Shown here: positions 1 to 8,672 of the stretch, piece by piece
Numbering within the stretch: position 1 is the first letter of the stretch
Layout of the letters: each line of letters opens with the position of its first letter
From: CAIWHR01 sp963843595
GTDB taxonomy: Bacteria; Pseudomonadota; Gammaproteobacteria; Burkholderiales; Casimicrobiaceae
Direction of reading: 5' to 3'
NCBI GenBank assembly: GCA_963843595.1
Contig: CAWJLG010000001.1
Span: 1 to 64,000, forward strand
Length of the DNA stretch: 64,000 bases
Program-made: the position numbers and the translations under genes
The notes under the pieces: model-generated
What the model was told of the DNA's origin: nothing
The model's input: only the letters and a program-made list of their open reading frames with translations
Databases searched by the model: none

Positions 1-742
1 CGAGGATCAACGTGTTGCATGCCGGCAGCAGTTCGGCCAGGCCCTCGTCGCGCAGCATCACGTCGGCGAAGAACAGATGATGATTGACGACCACGATGTC
101 CGCCTCGAGCGCCGCCTTGCGCGCCTTCAACACGAAGCATTCGGCGTGAAACGCGCAGTCGCCGCCGAGGCAGTTGTCGCGGGTCGACGTGACGAGTGGC
201 CAGATCGTCGCGGTCTCCGGCACGTCGGCGAGCTCGCCGCGGTCGCCGGTCTCGCTGGTGCGGGAGAAGGCGACGATCTTCGGCAGATGCCGGACGTCGT
301 CGCGTGACGGAAGCCGCCCCTCCGACGCAGCGCGCTCCAGATGATGGTGGCAGACGTAGTTCGCGCGACCCTTGAGCAGTGCCAGGGTGACCGGCAGGCG
401 CAGCGCGTCGCGCACGAGCGGCAGGTCGCGCTGAAAGAGCTGGTCCTGCAGCGTCTTCGTCCCCGTCGATACGATGACCTTGCCACCGTAGAGCAGCGCA
501 GGAACGAGGTAGGCGAAGGTCTTGCCCGTGCCGGTTCCGGCCTCGGCGATCAGCGCGCCGCGCTGCGAAATCGCGACACGCACCGCCTCGGCCATCGCGA
601 GTTGCTGCGGCCGGAAGCGGAAACCGCGCAACGCGCGGGCGAGGAGCCCGCCGTCGCCGAAGATCGACGCGAGCTGCGGATCGGACGCGGCCGTTGCGTC
701 GGCCTCGGGCGTGCCCGGTGGGTCGAGCGCCGCGGCGGTCAG
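1..742 (-). CDS. DinG/YoaA-family ATP-dependent DNA helicase, N-terminal part (runs off the window)
   Basis: The frame encodes about 247 N-terminal residues of an XPD/DinG-type superfamily 2 helicase; the C-terminal part lies beyond base 1. Visible are FRFRPQQ (Q-motif region, about residue 41), Walker A EAGTGTGKT (about 67-75), STGTKTLQDQ (motif Ia), four cysteines placed as in the Fe-S cluster domain (YVC, DNC, GDC, AEC) and VVNHHLFFAD. Such helicases unwind DNA 5'-3' and help resolve R-loops and damaged forks. No ATG, GTG or TTG occurs in this frame between about 850 and the ATG at 595, and starting at 595 would remove the Q-motif region. CTG at 742-740, preceded by AAGGGCA and overlapping the upstream stop as CTGA, is the best start candidate. 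Family call firm, start uncertain. Confidence 0.85.
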   Translation of the reverse strand, partial: MTAAALDPPGTPEADATAASDPQLASIFGDGGLLARALRGFRFRPQQLAMAEAVRVAISQRGALIAEAGTGTGKTFAYLVPALLYGGKVIVSTGTKTLQDQLFQRDLPLVRDALRLPVTLALLKGRANYVCHHHLERAASEGRLPSRDDVRHLPKIVAFSRTSETGDRGELADVPETATIWPLVTSTRDNCLGGDCAFHAECFVLKARKAALEADIVVVNHHLFFADVMLRDEGLAELLPACNTLIL

Positions 743-1320
743 TTCGTGCCCTTGGGTGCCGCGGCGGTCGTCGTCTTGGCTTTGGCGGCCGGGCCGGCCA
801 GCTTGGTCTTGGCGGCCGCGAGCGTGGTGCGCACCGACTCCGCGGTCTCCTTGAATAGTTCGTAGGGCTGGACGACGCGCGCCTTGTAATCGGCGTCGGA
901 TTCGCCGGGCTTCCACTTGAGTTCGGCCAACGCGCGCAGCCAGAGGTCGTGCAGGGCGCGCAGTGCGTCGACGGCAGACCGGCTGCCGGTCGCCTCGCGC
1001 AGCGCCGCCTGATAGGGGCGGGTCATCGAGACCTTGTGCTTGTCGACGCAGTATTCGGTCTTCGCGCCGTTGACCCCTTCCTCGGCTTTCTCGTAACCGA
1101 ACTCGATGATCTCGATGCTCTTGATCTGCCGGCACATCGTGTACAGGTGCTCGACCGCGTCGAGGAAGCAGTTCACGGCGCCCGGGCCCGTCGCGTTCGG
1201 GCAGATGTAGGTTTCGGGTCGGGGTACGAAATCGGCGCCCTGGGCGACGGCGGGTGCACCCGCACCGGCGGTGGCCAGCGCGCCGGCGGCGAGCGTGAGC
1301 AGGCGAAGCAGTCGGATCAT
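739..1320 (-). CDS. Secreted hypothetical protein
   Basis: A 193-residue protein with an N-terminal signal peptide (MIRLLRLLTLAAGALA, likely cleaved after APAVAQG). The mature part has four cysteines (YICPN, NCFLD, MCRQI, EYCVD) that could form two disulfides in the periplasm. The C-terminus is rich in Ala, Lys and Thr (about residues 165-190) and looks disordered. I do not recognise the family. Its stop overlaps the putative CTG start of the downstream helicase gene, so the two are probably co-transcribed. Start chosen at the ATG directly before the signal peptide; a longer upstream frame has no signal-like N-terminus. Confidence 0.7.
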   Translation of the reverse strand: MIRLLRLLTLAAGALATAGAGAPAVAQGADFVPRPETYICPNATGPGAVNCFLDAVEHLYTMCRQIKSIEIIEFGYEKAEEGVNGAKTEYCVDKHKVSMTRPYQAALREATGSRSAVDALRALHDLWLRALAELKWKPGESDADYKARVVQPYELFKETAESVRTTLAAAKTKLAGPAAKAKTTTAAAPKGTN

Positions 1321-1423
1321 GGCGGACCCCGGTGCGAGTAAGAGTACGAATGCTAACCCGTGCCCGGTACCGGCCTCAAGTCGGCCCGGCGGACGAGGCT
1401 TGCCGGGCGGGCACGGAGCCGCG

Positions 1424-1456
1424 AAAAAGGAAAGGGCGGCCGCCAAGGCCGCCCCG
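1424..1456 (-). terminator. Rho-independent terminator after the SDR gene
   Basis: On the minus strand an 8-bp perfect stem GGGCGGCC / GGCCGCCC with loop TTGGC is followed by TTTCCTTTTT. It lies 20 bases past the stop of the SDR gene and in front of the secreted-protein gene. Confidence 0.8.
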
Positions 1457-1474
1457 GTTCTGCAGCGCAAGGCG

Positions 1475-2215
1475 TCAGATGGTGACCCCACCGGAGACCT
1501 CGATCACCGCGCCATTGATGTAGGACGCCTCGTCGGAAGCGAGCCAGGCATACGTGTTGGCGATTTCCTCGGGCGTGCCTAGCCGGCCCAGCGGCACCTT
1601 TTCTTCCATCATCTGGACGACCTTGTGCGGCATCGTCTTCAGGATCGGCGTTTCGATGAACCCGGGGCAGATCGCATTCGACCGGATGCCCTTCTTGCCG
1701 AGTTCGCGCGCCCACGTCTTCATCATGCCGATCACGGCGAACTTGGTGGCCGCGTAGTTTGTCTGCCCGAAATTGCCGTAGATGCCGACGATCGACGACG
1801 CATTGAGGATGCAGCCGGAATGCTGCTCGAGCATGATGTCGACGACCGCTCGGGTGCAGTTGTAGACGCCCTTGAGGTTGACGTCGATGACCCGCTCGAA
1901 CTGCTCATCGGTCATCTTCTTGAGCTGCGCGTCCTGGACGATGCCCGCATTGTTGACCAGCGTGTCGATCCGACCCCATTTTTGCATCACCCCTTCGACC
2001 ATCTGGGCGATGCTGTCCTTGCTCGTGACGTCGACGTGGAAATGGATGGCTTCGCCGCCGCTTTCATTGATTTCCTTCGCCACCTTGTGCGCGGACTGTT
2101 CGTTGATGTCGCAGACGGCGACCTTCGCGCCTTCCTGCGCGAACTTCACGGCGGTCGCATGGCCGATCCCCGACCCGGCGCCGGTGATGATCGCTACGTT
2201 GTCCATCAAACGCAT
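1475..2215 (-). CDS. Short-chain dehydrogenase/reductase, FabG/PhaB-like
   Basis: A 246-residue classical SDR, the usual length for FabG or acetoacetyl-CoA reductase. It shows the cofactor motif TGAGSGIG (about residues 12-19), NNAG (about 88), the catalytic Ser in NASS (about 138) and the YAATK Tyr/Lys pair (about 152-156). It should reduce a 3-oxoacyl thioester or a similar ketone with NAD(P)H in the cytoplasm; the substrate cannot be read from sequence. Start chosen at MRLMDN because AGGAGA lies six bases upstream. The gene stands alone between a promoter-like element and a terminator, so it is probably monocistronic. Confidence 0.9.
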   Translation of the reverse strand: MRLMDNVAIITGAGSGIGHATAVKFAQEGAKVAVCDINEQSAHKVAKEINESGGEAIHFHVDVTSKDSIAQMVEGVMQKWGRIDTLVNNAGIVQDAQLKKMTDEQFERVIDVNLKGVYNCTRAVVDIMLEQHSGCILNASSIVGIYGNFGQTNYAATKFAVIGMMKTWARELGKKGIRSNAICPGFIETPILKTMPHKVVQMMEEKVPLGRLGTPEEIANTYAWLASDEASYINGAVIEVSGGVTI

Positions 2216-2533
2216 GGTGTCTCCTGCTGAGGTGGCGGCGGTCCCGCGGGCGCGGAACCTAAACTTATCCATTATAGCCAGAATGGTGCGACGCACAACA
2301 TGAATTTCATCAACTTGTCGCTTCCGTTGCGCCGCGGCATGCAAGAGTTATGTCGTGTTAAATCATGTGCTTGGCATCTCTCTTTCGAACGACGGCGCGG
2401 CGCCGAAGTCAATCGCGGGGATTGACGCGCAACAATGATGCTGCGACCGCGTCCGATGATGGGGGGCGGACCGCGAATGCATCGGGTGCAGGACCGACAG
2501 CGCGGAGGACCGGCTAGCGCCGGGCGAAAGCGG
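2216..2533. other. Intergenic region between recJ and the SDR gene
   Basis: This 318-base stretch holds the SDR promoter and ribosome-binding site at its left end. The middle (about 2340-2420) is relatively AT-rich. I see no convincing gene, no clear terminator for recJ and no RNA motif in it. Confidence 0.6.
2271..2298 (-). promoter_or_regulatory. Candidate sigma-70 promoter of the SDR gene
   Basis: On the minus strand TTGTGC (2298-2293), a 16-base spacer and a perfect TATAAT (2276-2271) lie about 55 bases upstream of the SDR start, in a stretch more AT-rich than its surroundings. Confidence 0.6.
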
Positions 2534-4237
2534 TCATGTCGTGTCAGGACGCCACCATTCGATCACGAGTTGCAGCGACGTGCGACCGTTCCACTCATTG
2601 ACATCCGGCCGATAGGCGGCGCGGATGGAAGCCGGAAGGGGCTCCGTCTGGTTGAAGAGGATCGCATCGAAGCCGATGCCGGCACGCACCAGCTGGAGCC
2701 GGCGATGCCGTTCACCGACCATGCGCTGGTCGGCGACCGTGAACACGTCGTCGAACACCGGCGCCGGAAAGCCCTGGCCCCAGACCTCGTCGCGCAGCGT
2801 GCCGGCAAGATCGAGCGTGAGCTCTTCCGGGGCGAGACCACCATCGCTCTCCAGCGTCCGCTGCAGATGCGCCGACGTGAGTTGTTCGCGCGCGACCTCT
2901 TCGAAGAGCGCGGCGAAGCGCGGCAGGTCGGATTCGGCGAGAGAAAGTCCGGCCGCGAAGGCGTGACCCCCGAATCGCGGGACCAGCCCGGGCGCGCGCT
3001 TGGCGACGAGATCGAGGGCGTCGCGCAGGTGGAAACCGGCGATCGAGCGCCCCGAGCCCTTGAGTTCGCCATCGCTGCCTCGGGCGAAGACCACGGCAGG
3101 TCGATGGAACCGTTCCTTGAGCCGCGACGCCACGATGCCGACGACTCCCTGATGCCACTCCGGCCGGTAGAGACAGATCGTGAACGCCGCGTCGCCGACT
3201 CCCTCGGCGCCACGGGCGTCCAGTTCCGCCAGCGCCTCGTCCTGCATCGTGGCTTCGACCGTCCGACGCTCCCGATTGAGGCGATCGAGCGCAGTCGCCA
3301 GCGGCAGTGCCGCGGCGGCGGTCTGCGCCAGCAGGCAGCGGATGCCGACGGTCATGTCGGCGAGGCGGCCCGCTGCGTTGAGACGCGGCCCGGCGACGAA
3401 GCCCAGGTCGTAGCTCGTGGCGCGGCGCGGATCCCGACCGGCGGCCGCGAAGAGGGCGGCCACCCCCGGCTGCGCGCGGCCGGCGCGAATCCGCGCAAGC
3501 CCTTGCGCGACGAGCGTCCGGTTGAGGCGGTCGAGGCGCACCACGTCGGCGACGGTACCCAGGGCGACCAGGTCGAGCAGGTGCCCGAGGTTCGGTTCGG
3601 CGCCCGTGGCGAAGCTTCCACGCTCGCGAAGTTCGGCGCGAGTCGCCAGCAGGACGTAGAACATCACGCCGACGCCCGCGATGTGCCTGGACGGAAAGGC
3701 GCAGCCGGGCTGGTTCGGATTGACGATCAGGGCGGGCGCGGGAAGCGTCGCTGCGGGCAGGTGATGGTCGGTGACGATGACCTCGATGCCGCGCGCGACG
3801 GCGGCCGCCACGCCCTCGTGGCTGGCGATCCCGTTGTCGACGGTGACGATGAGCCGCGGTGCGCGCGTCGCGGCCTCCGCGACGATCTCGGCGGTGAGAC
3901 CGTACCCGTACTCGAAGCGGTTGGGGACGAGAAAATCGACCTCGGCGCCCAGCGCCCCGAGGCCGCGCACGGCGACGGCACAGGCGGTGGCCCCGTCGGC
4001 GTCGTAGTCGGCGACGATGAGGATCCTTTCGCGGCGCGCGATGGCATCCGCAAGACGCGCCGCCGCAGCGTCGATCCCCTTCATCGACGCAAACGGCGGC
4101 AGGCTCGCGAGGTCGGTGTCGAGTTCGTCGCGAGCGGCGATGCCGCGCGCCGCGTAGACCCGCGCGAGAATCGGCGGCACGCCAGCGGCGACGAGCGCGT
4201 CGGCCGCTGCCGGCACCTCGCGGCGCACGAGCTCCAT
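2534..4237 (-). CDS. recJ: Single-stranded-DNA-specific exonuclease RecJ
   Basis: RecJ degrades single-stranded DNA 5'-3' in RecF-pathway recombination, mismatch repair and base-excision repair. The 567-residue length fits the family (577 in E. coli). DHH-domain motifs are present: VADYDADG (about 78-85), VTVDNG (about 126), TDHHLPA (about 150) and a later GLVALGT-like segment LVALGTVADVV. The DHHA1 motif GGHAFAAG (about 450) follows, then the C-terminal OB-type region. Start taken at MELVRREVP, which overlaps the stop of the upstream RpfE-type gene by one base (TGATG), indicating translational coupling. Confidence 0.96.
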   Translation of the reverse strand: MELVRREVPAAADALVAAGVPPILARVYAARGIAARDELDTDLASLPPFASMKGIDAAAARLADAIARRERILIVADYDADGATACAVAVRGLGALGAEVDFLVPNRFEYGYGLTAEIVAEAATRAPRLIVTVDNGIASHEGVAAAVARGIEVIVTDHHLPAATLPAPALIVNPNQPGCAFPSRHIAGVGVMFYVLLATRAELRERGSFATGAEPNLGHLLDLVALGTVADVVRLDRLNRTLVAQGLARIRAGRAQPGVAALFAAAGRDPRRATSYDLGFVAGPRLNAAGRLADMTVGIRCLLAQTAAAALPLATALDRLNRERRTVEATMQDEALAELDARGAEGVGDAAFTICLYRPEWHQGVVGIVASRLKERFHRPAVVFARGSDGELKGSGRSIAGFHLRDALDLVAKRAPGLVPRFGGHAFAAGLSLAESDLPRFAALFEEVAREQLTSAHLQRTLESDGGLAPEELTLDLAGTLRDEVWGQGFPAPVFDDVFTVADQRMVGERHRRLQLVRAGIGFDAILFNQTEPLPASIRAAYRPDVNEWNGRTSLQLVIEWWRPDTT

Positions 4238-5232
4238 CAGCCTTCGCCTCGCGCGGCGGCGAGCTGCGCCGCGAGGTCGGGTGCGGCGAAGTGCGACGTC
4301 AGGCGTTGCCACGGCCCTTGCTTGCGCGCCGTCCAGCACACGGCGCCGTCGGCGCCGTCACCGATCAACGTGACCGAGTCGAGGGTCCGACGCATCAGCG
4401 CCGCATGCGCCGGCGCCGTCCACGCCGAGTCGAGGGACGCAAGGTCCGCGGTCGCGTCGAGCGCGACCACGAGCGCCTCGGCACCCGCCGCAGCGTGCAT
4501 CGCCTCCCCGAGCGATGCGGGCACCGGGATCGCCGGCAGCCGCGCGTGCAGCGCGAGCGCAACGGCGTCGCCCGCGCGGGCAAACGTGCGCAGGGTGCCG
4601 CGGACAGGGCCGGCCGGCATCGTTCCACCGAGCGAGAACCAGACGGCGGAAACCGGCTGCAGGCCGGCGCGCGCGCGCCTGGCGTTGACCGGATGATCGT
4701 GAAAGAGCATCTCGATCTCGTGGCCCCAGCGTCGCCACGTCGGTGCGTCTTCGCCCTGTGGCAGCAGGCCGCGCAGCGGTCGGTCGATGACCGTGGCGAG
4801 CGGGCGGGTGACGAGGCGCGCGGGCGCGGGGGCCTGCACGAACCACGCATCCGGCATCGGGGCGACGAAGGCGAGACCGTCGTCGGCAAAGTGTGCATTG
4901 AGCGCCGCGACGAGCGCCGCTGCGTCGTCGGTCGAGAGATCGGCGACGCCGCCGGTGAGGCGCACGTCGTCGCGTCCGGCGACGAGCGTCACCGGGTCCG
5001 CAGCGAGCCAGTACGACGCGCCCGCAGCGACGCCGAGTGCGGCGAGCCGCAGCGGGGCGAGCGGCCAGTCCTGTTGCCGCACGATGCCGAAACGCGCGGC
5101 GAGCGCGGCACTCGTGCCGTCGGGCTCGCGGGTCGCCGGTCCGGCCGCAGCGATGAGACGCGCGAGCCCCGGCGCACGGGCACCGGCTTCGTGCGGCGCA
5201 AGCAGTCCGGGAAGATGAAGGACGAGGTCCAT
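4237..5232 (-). CDS. RpfE-type conserved protein
   Basis: A 331-residue cytoplasmic protein similar in context and composition to the conserved RpfE-type proteins, sometimes misnamed phosphoglycerate mutase, that sit beside recJ in many beta- and gammaproteobacteria. It has no signal peptide or membrane segment. Recognisable conserved patches are the N-terminal MDLVLHLPGLL, PDAWFVQAP (about 127), the tryptophan-rich WRRWGHEIEMLFHDHPVN (about 166-183) and VWFSLGGTMP (about 197). No catalytic motif is evident and the biochemical function is unknown. It is translationally coupled to recJ. Confidence 0.75.
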   Translation of the reverse strand: MDLVLHLPGLLAPHEAGARAPGLARLIAAAGPATREPDGTSAALAARFGIVRQQDWPLAPLRLAALGVAAGASYWLAADPVTLVAGRDDVRLTGGVADLSTDDAAALVAALNAHFADDGLAFVAPMPDAWFVQAPAPARLVTRPLATVIDRPLRGLLPQGEDAPTWRRWGHEIEMLFHDHPVNARRARAGLQPVSAVWFSLGGTMPAGPVRGTLRTFARAGDAVALALHARLPAIPVPASLGEAMHAAAGAEALVVALDATADLASLDSAWTAPAHAALMRRTLDSVTLIGDGADGAVCWTARKQGPWQRLTSHFAAPDLAAQLAAARGEG

Positions 5233-5327
5233 CGGCGGCGGGAGGATACAGCCGGCGGGAGTACAAGCCTAGCATGCGATAATGCGCGGCCTGCGCGAAC
5301 CCGCGGGCCGCGCACGAAGGACGCCCG

Positions 5328-5621
5328 ATGCTGAAACATGTCGTCATCTGGAAAATCAAGGACCCCACGCAGAAGACCGCGCACGCGGCCGAGGTCAAGC
5401 GGGTCCTCGAACCGGTGCGCGGGCGCATTCCCGGCCTGCTCGCGACCGAGACCGGCATCGACATCGGCTGCGACAACGACGCCGACGACGGGGCCCTCTA
5501 CGCGGAGTTCGCCGATCGGGCGGCGCTCGAGGTGTGCCAGCGGCATCCGCGGCACCTCGACGTGAAGAGGATCGTCGGGCCGCTCGTCACCGGACGTCGC
5601 GTCGCACACTGGGAATGCTGA
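5328..5621 (+). CDS. Dabb-domain stress-responsive alpha/beta-barrel protein
   Basis: A 97-residue protein with the hallmarks of the dimeric alpha/beta-barrel (Dabb) fold: an N-terminal KHVVIWKI strand, a helix with LEPVRGRIPGL, the central YAEFADRAALEVCQRHP segment and a C-terminal VGPLVTGRRVAHWE. Members are small cytoplasmic dimers; function is known only for some homologues. It lies alone between the leftward recJ cluster and rightward lolC. Confidence 0.85.
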   Translation: MLKHVVIWKIKDPTQKTAHAAEVKRVLEPVRGRIPGLLATETGIDIGCDNDADDGALYAEFADRAALEVCQRHPRHLDVKRIVGPLVTGRRVAHWEC

Positions 5622-5640
5622 GCTCGTTCCGCCCCGGCGC

Positions 5641-6888
5641 TTGACCCCCTACGAAATCGCCGTCGGTCTTCGCTACACCCGCGCCCGGCGCGGGTCGGGC
5701 CGCAACTCGTTCATCTCCTTCATCGCGCTGATGTCGATGGCCGGGATCGCGCTGGGCGTGGCCGCGCTCATCGTCGTGCTGTCGGTGATGAACGGCTTCC
5801 AGCAGGAGCTGCGCAACCGGATACTGTCGGTCGCGTCGCACATAGAGATCCGCGGGCTGCCGGTGCTCGCCGACGACGCGGGTGTGGCGAAGGCGGCGCT
5901 CGAGAACCCGCACGTCAGGGCCGCGGCACCCTACGTGCTCGGGCAGGCGATGCTGTCGGCCGGCGAGGTGAACCGCGGCGCGATCGTGCGCGGCATCGAC
6001 CCGAAGCGCGAGGCCGAGGTCGCCGACTTCGGCAAGTCGATGCGCGCAGGCTCGCTCGACGCACTTCGCCCCGGCGAGTTCGGCATCGTCCTCGGCGCCG
6101 AGCTCGCCCGCGCGCTGGGCGTGCGCATGGGCGATCCGGTCGTGGTGATCGTTCCGCAGGGCACGGTGACGCCGGCCGGCACGCTGCCGCGCCTGAAGAG
6201 CTTCAAGGTCGTCGGGGTGTTCGAGGTCGGGATGTACGAGTTCGACAGCGGACTTGCGCTGATCGCGCTCGACGACGCGAAACGGCTGTACCGCCTCGAC
6301 GGCGTTTCCGGCGTGCGCCTCAAGCTCGACGATCTCTTCGCCGCCCCTGAGGTCGCGCGTGAGCTCGCCGCCACGCTGAAGGTCGACGCCGAGATCCGCG
6401 ACTGGACACGCAGCCATGCCAACTTCTTCCGTGCCGTCGCGATCGAGAAGCGCGTGATGTTCATCATCCTGACGCTGATCATCGCCGTCGCCGCGTTCAA
6501 CATCGTGTCCGCACAGGTGATGACGGTGACGGACAAGCAGGCGGACATCGCAATACTGCGCACGATCGGCGCGTCACCCGCGTCGATCATGACGATCTTC
6601 ATCGTGCAGGGCGCCCTGATCGGGATGATCGGGACGCTGATCGGCGTGATCGGCGGAATCCTGCTGGCCCTCAACGTCGGCGTGGTCGTGCCCGCGATCG
6701 AGCGCGTGTTCCACGTCCAGTTCCTGGACAAGTCCGTCTACTACATCAGCGATCTGCCGTCGGACCTCCAGCGCGGCGACGTGGTCACGATCGCGGTCAT
6801 CGCGCTCGCCCTCGCGCTCGTCGCGACGATCTACCCGGCGTGGCGCGCGGCGCGGGTCAACCCGGCGGAGGCGCTGCGTTATGAGTGA
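5641..6888 (+). CDS. lolC: Lipoprotein-releasing ABC transporter permease LolC/LolE
   Basis: The inner-membrane permease of the LolCDE system, which extracts outer-membrane lipoproteins and passes them to LolA. The 415-residue protein has the family N-terminus (YEIAVGLRYTRA), a first membrane helix around FISFIALMSMAGIALGVAAL (residues 21-40) continuing into VVLSVMNGFQQELRNR, a large periplasmic domain (about 65-260), three C-terminal membrane helices and the terminal PAWRAARVNPAEALRYE. Translation starts at TTG, since no ATG or GTG precedes the conserved N-terminus. The end overlaps lolD by 8 bases. Only one permease gene is here; a second LolC/E paralogue is not visible, so this may be a single LolF-type permease. 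Confidence 0.93.
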   Translation: MTPYEIAVGLRYTRARRGSGRNSFISFIALMSMAGIALGVAALIVVLSVMNGFQQELRNRILSVASHIEIRGLPVLADDAGVAKAALENPHVRAAAPYVLGQAMLSAGEVNRGAIVRGIDPKREAEVADFGKSMRAGSLDALRPGEFGIVLGAELARALGVRMGDPVVVIVPQGTVTPAGTLPRLKSFKVVGVFEVGMYEFDSGLALIALDDAKRLYRLDGVSGVRLKLDDLFAAPEVARELAATLKVDAEIRDWTRSHANFFRAVAIEKRVMFIILTLIIAVAAFNIVSAQVMTVTDKQADIAILRTIGASPASIMTIFIVQGALIGMIGTLIGVIGGILLALNVGVVVPAIERVFHVQFLDKSVYYISDLPSDLQRGDVVTIAVIALALALVATIYPAWRAARVNPAEALRYE

Positions 6889-7585
6889 CGCGCGTCCCGT
6901 GCTCGCGTGCCGCGGGCTCGCGAAGACGTATACCAGCGGGCCACTGGAGGTGCCGGTGCTGCTCGGCATCGATCTCGCCATCGCGCCGGGGGAACGCGTG
7001 GCGATCGTCGGCGCGTCGGGCTCGGGCAAGAGCACACTCCTGCATTTGCTGGGCGGACTCGACGCACCGACGGCCGGCGAGGTGAGCGTCGACGGGGTCG
7101 ACTTTGCGTCGCTGTCGGAGGCCGAGCGCGGGCGCGTGCGCAACCGGGCGCTGGGCTTCATCTACCAGTTTCATCACCTGCTACCCGAGTTCACCGCGCT
7201 GGAAAACGTCGCGATGCCGCTCGTCATCCGGCGGCTGGCGCCGGTGTCGGCGCGGGCTGCGGCTGCTGCGATGCTCGAGCGCGTCGGCCTCGGCCACCGC
7301 GTGAGGCACCTTCCCGGAGAACTGTCCGGCGGCGAGCGGCAGCGCGTCGCGCTCGCCCGCGCGCTCGTGACCGAACCACGCTGCGTGCTTGCCGACGAGC
7401 CGACCGGCAATCTCGACCGCCACGCCGCGGGTCAGGTGTTCGAGCTCATGCTCGAGCTTAATCGCGCCGTCGGAACGAGCCTCGTCATCGTCACCCACGA
7501 TCCTGAACTCGCCGCACGAACCGATCGCACGCTGCACCTGGTCGACGGCTTGCTGACGACCACTGCCGCGTCCGCGCGTACATGA
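6881..7585 (+). CDS. lolD: Lipoprotein-releasing system ATP-binding protein LolD
   Basis: The ATPase partner of the LolC/E permease. It is 234 residues long with Walker A GASGSGKST (about 45-53), the LolD-typical YQFHHLLPEFTALENV (about 95-110), ABC signature LSGGERQR (about 148), Walker B VLADEPTG and the switch histidine in VTHD. The start overlaps the lolC end, so the two are translationally coupled. Confidence 0.95.
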   Translation: MSDARPVLACRGLAKTYTSGPLEVPVLLGIDLAIAPGERVAIVGASGSGKSTLLHLLGGLDAPTAGEVSVDGVDFASLSEAERGRVRNRALGFIYQFHHLLPEFTALENVAMPLVIRRLAPVSARAAAAAMLERVGLGHRVRHLPGELSGGERQRVALARALVTEPRCVLADEPTGNLDRHAAGQVFELMLELNRAVGTSLVIVTHDPELAARTDRTLHLVDGLLTTTAASART

Positions 7586-7649
7586 CGGTTCACGTGCCGA
7601 CGTCGTTGCGCGGGGTGCGACCCGACGGCGCCCGATGCTCGCCGGCGCG

Positions 7650-8639
7650 TCAGACGTGGAGAGGTGGCTCGTCCATCAACGCGACCTGCTCGCGCAGTTC
7701 GAGGATCCGATCCTGCCAGTAGCGCTGCGTCCCGAACCACGGAAATGCAGCGGGAAACGCAGGGTCGTCCCAGCGCTGCGCGAGCCACGCCGAATAGTGG
7801 AGGAGCCGCAGCGTGCGCAGCGCCTCGACGAGCTGGAGCTCGCGGCGGTCGAATGTGTGGAAATCCTCGTAGCCTGAGAGAACGTCGGCGAGCTGGCGCG
7901 TCATGTCGGCGCGCTCGCCCGACAGCAGCATCCAGATATCCTGCACGGCCGGCCCCGTGCGCGCATCGTCGAAATCGACGAAGTGCGGGCCGTCGTCGTT
8001 CCACAGCACGTTGCCGGCGTGGCAGTCGCCGTGCAGCCGCAGCGTGACCGCCAATCCCGCGCGCTCGTAGCAACGTCGCACGCCGTCCAATGCCTGCGCC
8101 GACACGCTTTCCCATGCCGGGAGGAGATCGGCCGGCACGCAGGCGTGTGCGAGGAGCCACTCGCGAGGGATCCGGCCGAACGTGTCCGCATCGAGCACGG
8201 GCCGGTGCGCGAACCGTTCGAGCGCGCCGACCGCGTGAATGCGGCCGAGAAAGCGGCCCATCCACTCGAGGGTCGCTCGGTCTTCGAGCTCCGGGGCGCG
8301 GCCGCTGCAGCGCGGATACACGGCGAAGCGGAATCCGGAGAAGGCGTGCAGCGTGCGGCCGCCGTCGAACGCGAGCGCCGCCACCGCGGGGATCTCGCGC
8401 ACTGCGAGTTCCTGGACGAACGCGTGCTCCTCGAGGATCTGCGCGTCCGTCCAGCGCCCGGGTCGGTAAAACTTGACGACGACCGGCGGGCCGTCGTCGC
8501 GCCACACCTGATAGACGCGGTTCTCGTAGCTGTTGAGGGCCAGGAGGCGGCCATCGCCACGGATCCCGACGCTGTCGAGCGCATCGAGGACGCAATCCGG
8601 GGTGAGGCCGGCGTAGGGCGGTTCGGCGGAGGATGCCAT
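7650..8639 (-). CDS. srkA: Stress response kinase A (SrkA/YihE/RdoA-like)
   Basis: A 329-residue APH-fold serine/threonine kinase of the YihE/SrkA type, reported in E. coli to counter stress-induced cell death. It has the N-terminal LNSYENRVYQV glycine-loop equivalent, VVKFYRPGRW with the ATP-binding Lys, catalytic loop HGDCHAGNVLW (about 203-213), VDFDDA (DFG-equivalent) and a C-terminal SAWLAQRWDDPAFP. Length matches E. coli SrkA (328). It converges with lolD and lies just downstream of the AlkA-type gene. Confidence 0.92.
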   Translation of the reverse strand: MASSAEPPYAGLTPDCVLDALDSVGIRGDGRLLALNSYENRVYQVWRDDGPPVVVKFYRPGRWTDAQILEEHAFVQELAVREIPAVAALAFDGGRTLHAFSGFRFAVYPRCSGRAPELEDRATLEWMGRFLGRIHAVGALERFAHRPVLDADTFGRIPREWLLAHACVPADLLPAWESVSAQALDGVRRCYERAGLAVTLRLHGDCHAGNVLWNDDGPHFVDFDDARTGPAVQDIWMLLSGERADMTRQLADVLSGYEDFHTFDRRELQLVEALRTLRLLHYSAWLAQRWDDPAFPAAFPWFGTQRYWQDRILELREQVALMDEPPLHV

Positions 8640-8672
8640 CCCCGCATTCTACGGGCCGCTCGCTCGCGCGAA

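Noticed and set aside
2280..2320. FNR-like half site upstream of the SDR gene
   Set aside because: The second half (TTCAT) does not match the consensus, unlike the four boxes reported.
2435..4696. Long rightward open frame opposite recJ
   Set aside because: Antisense shadow caused by high GC; recJ motifs on the other strand are unambiguous.
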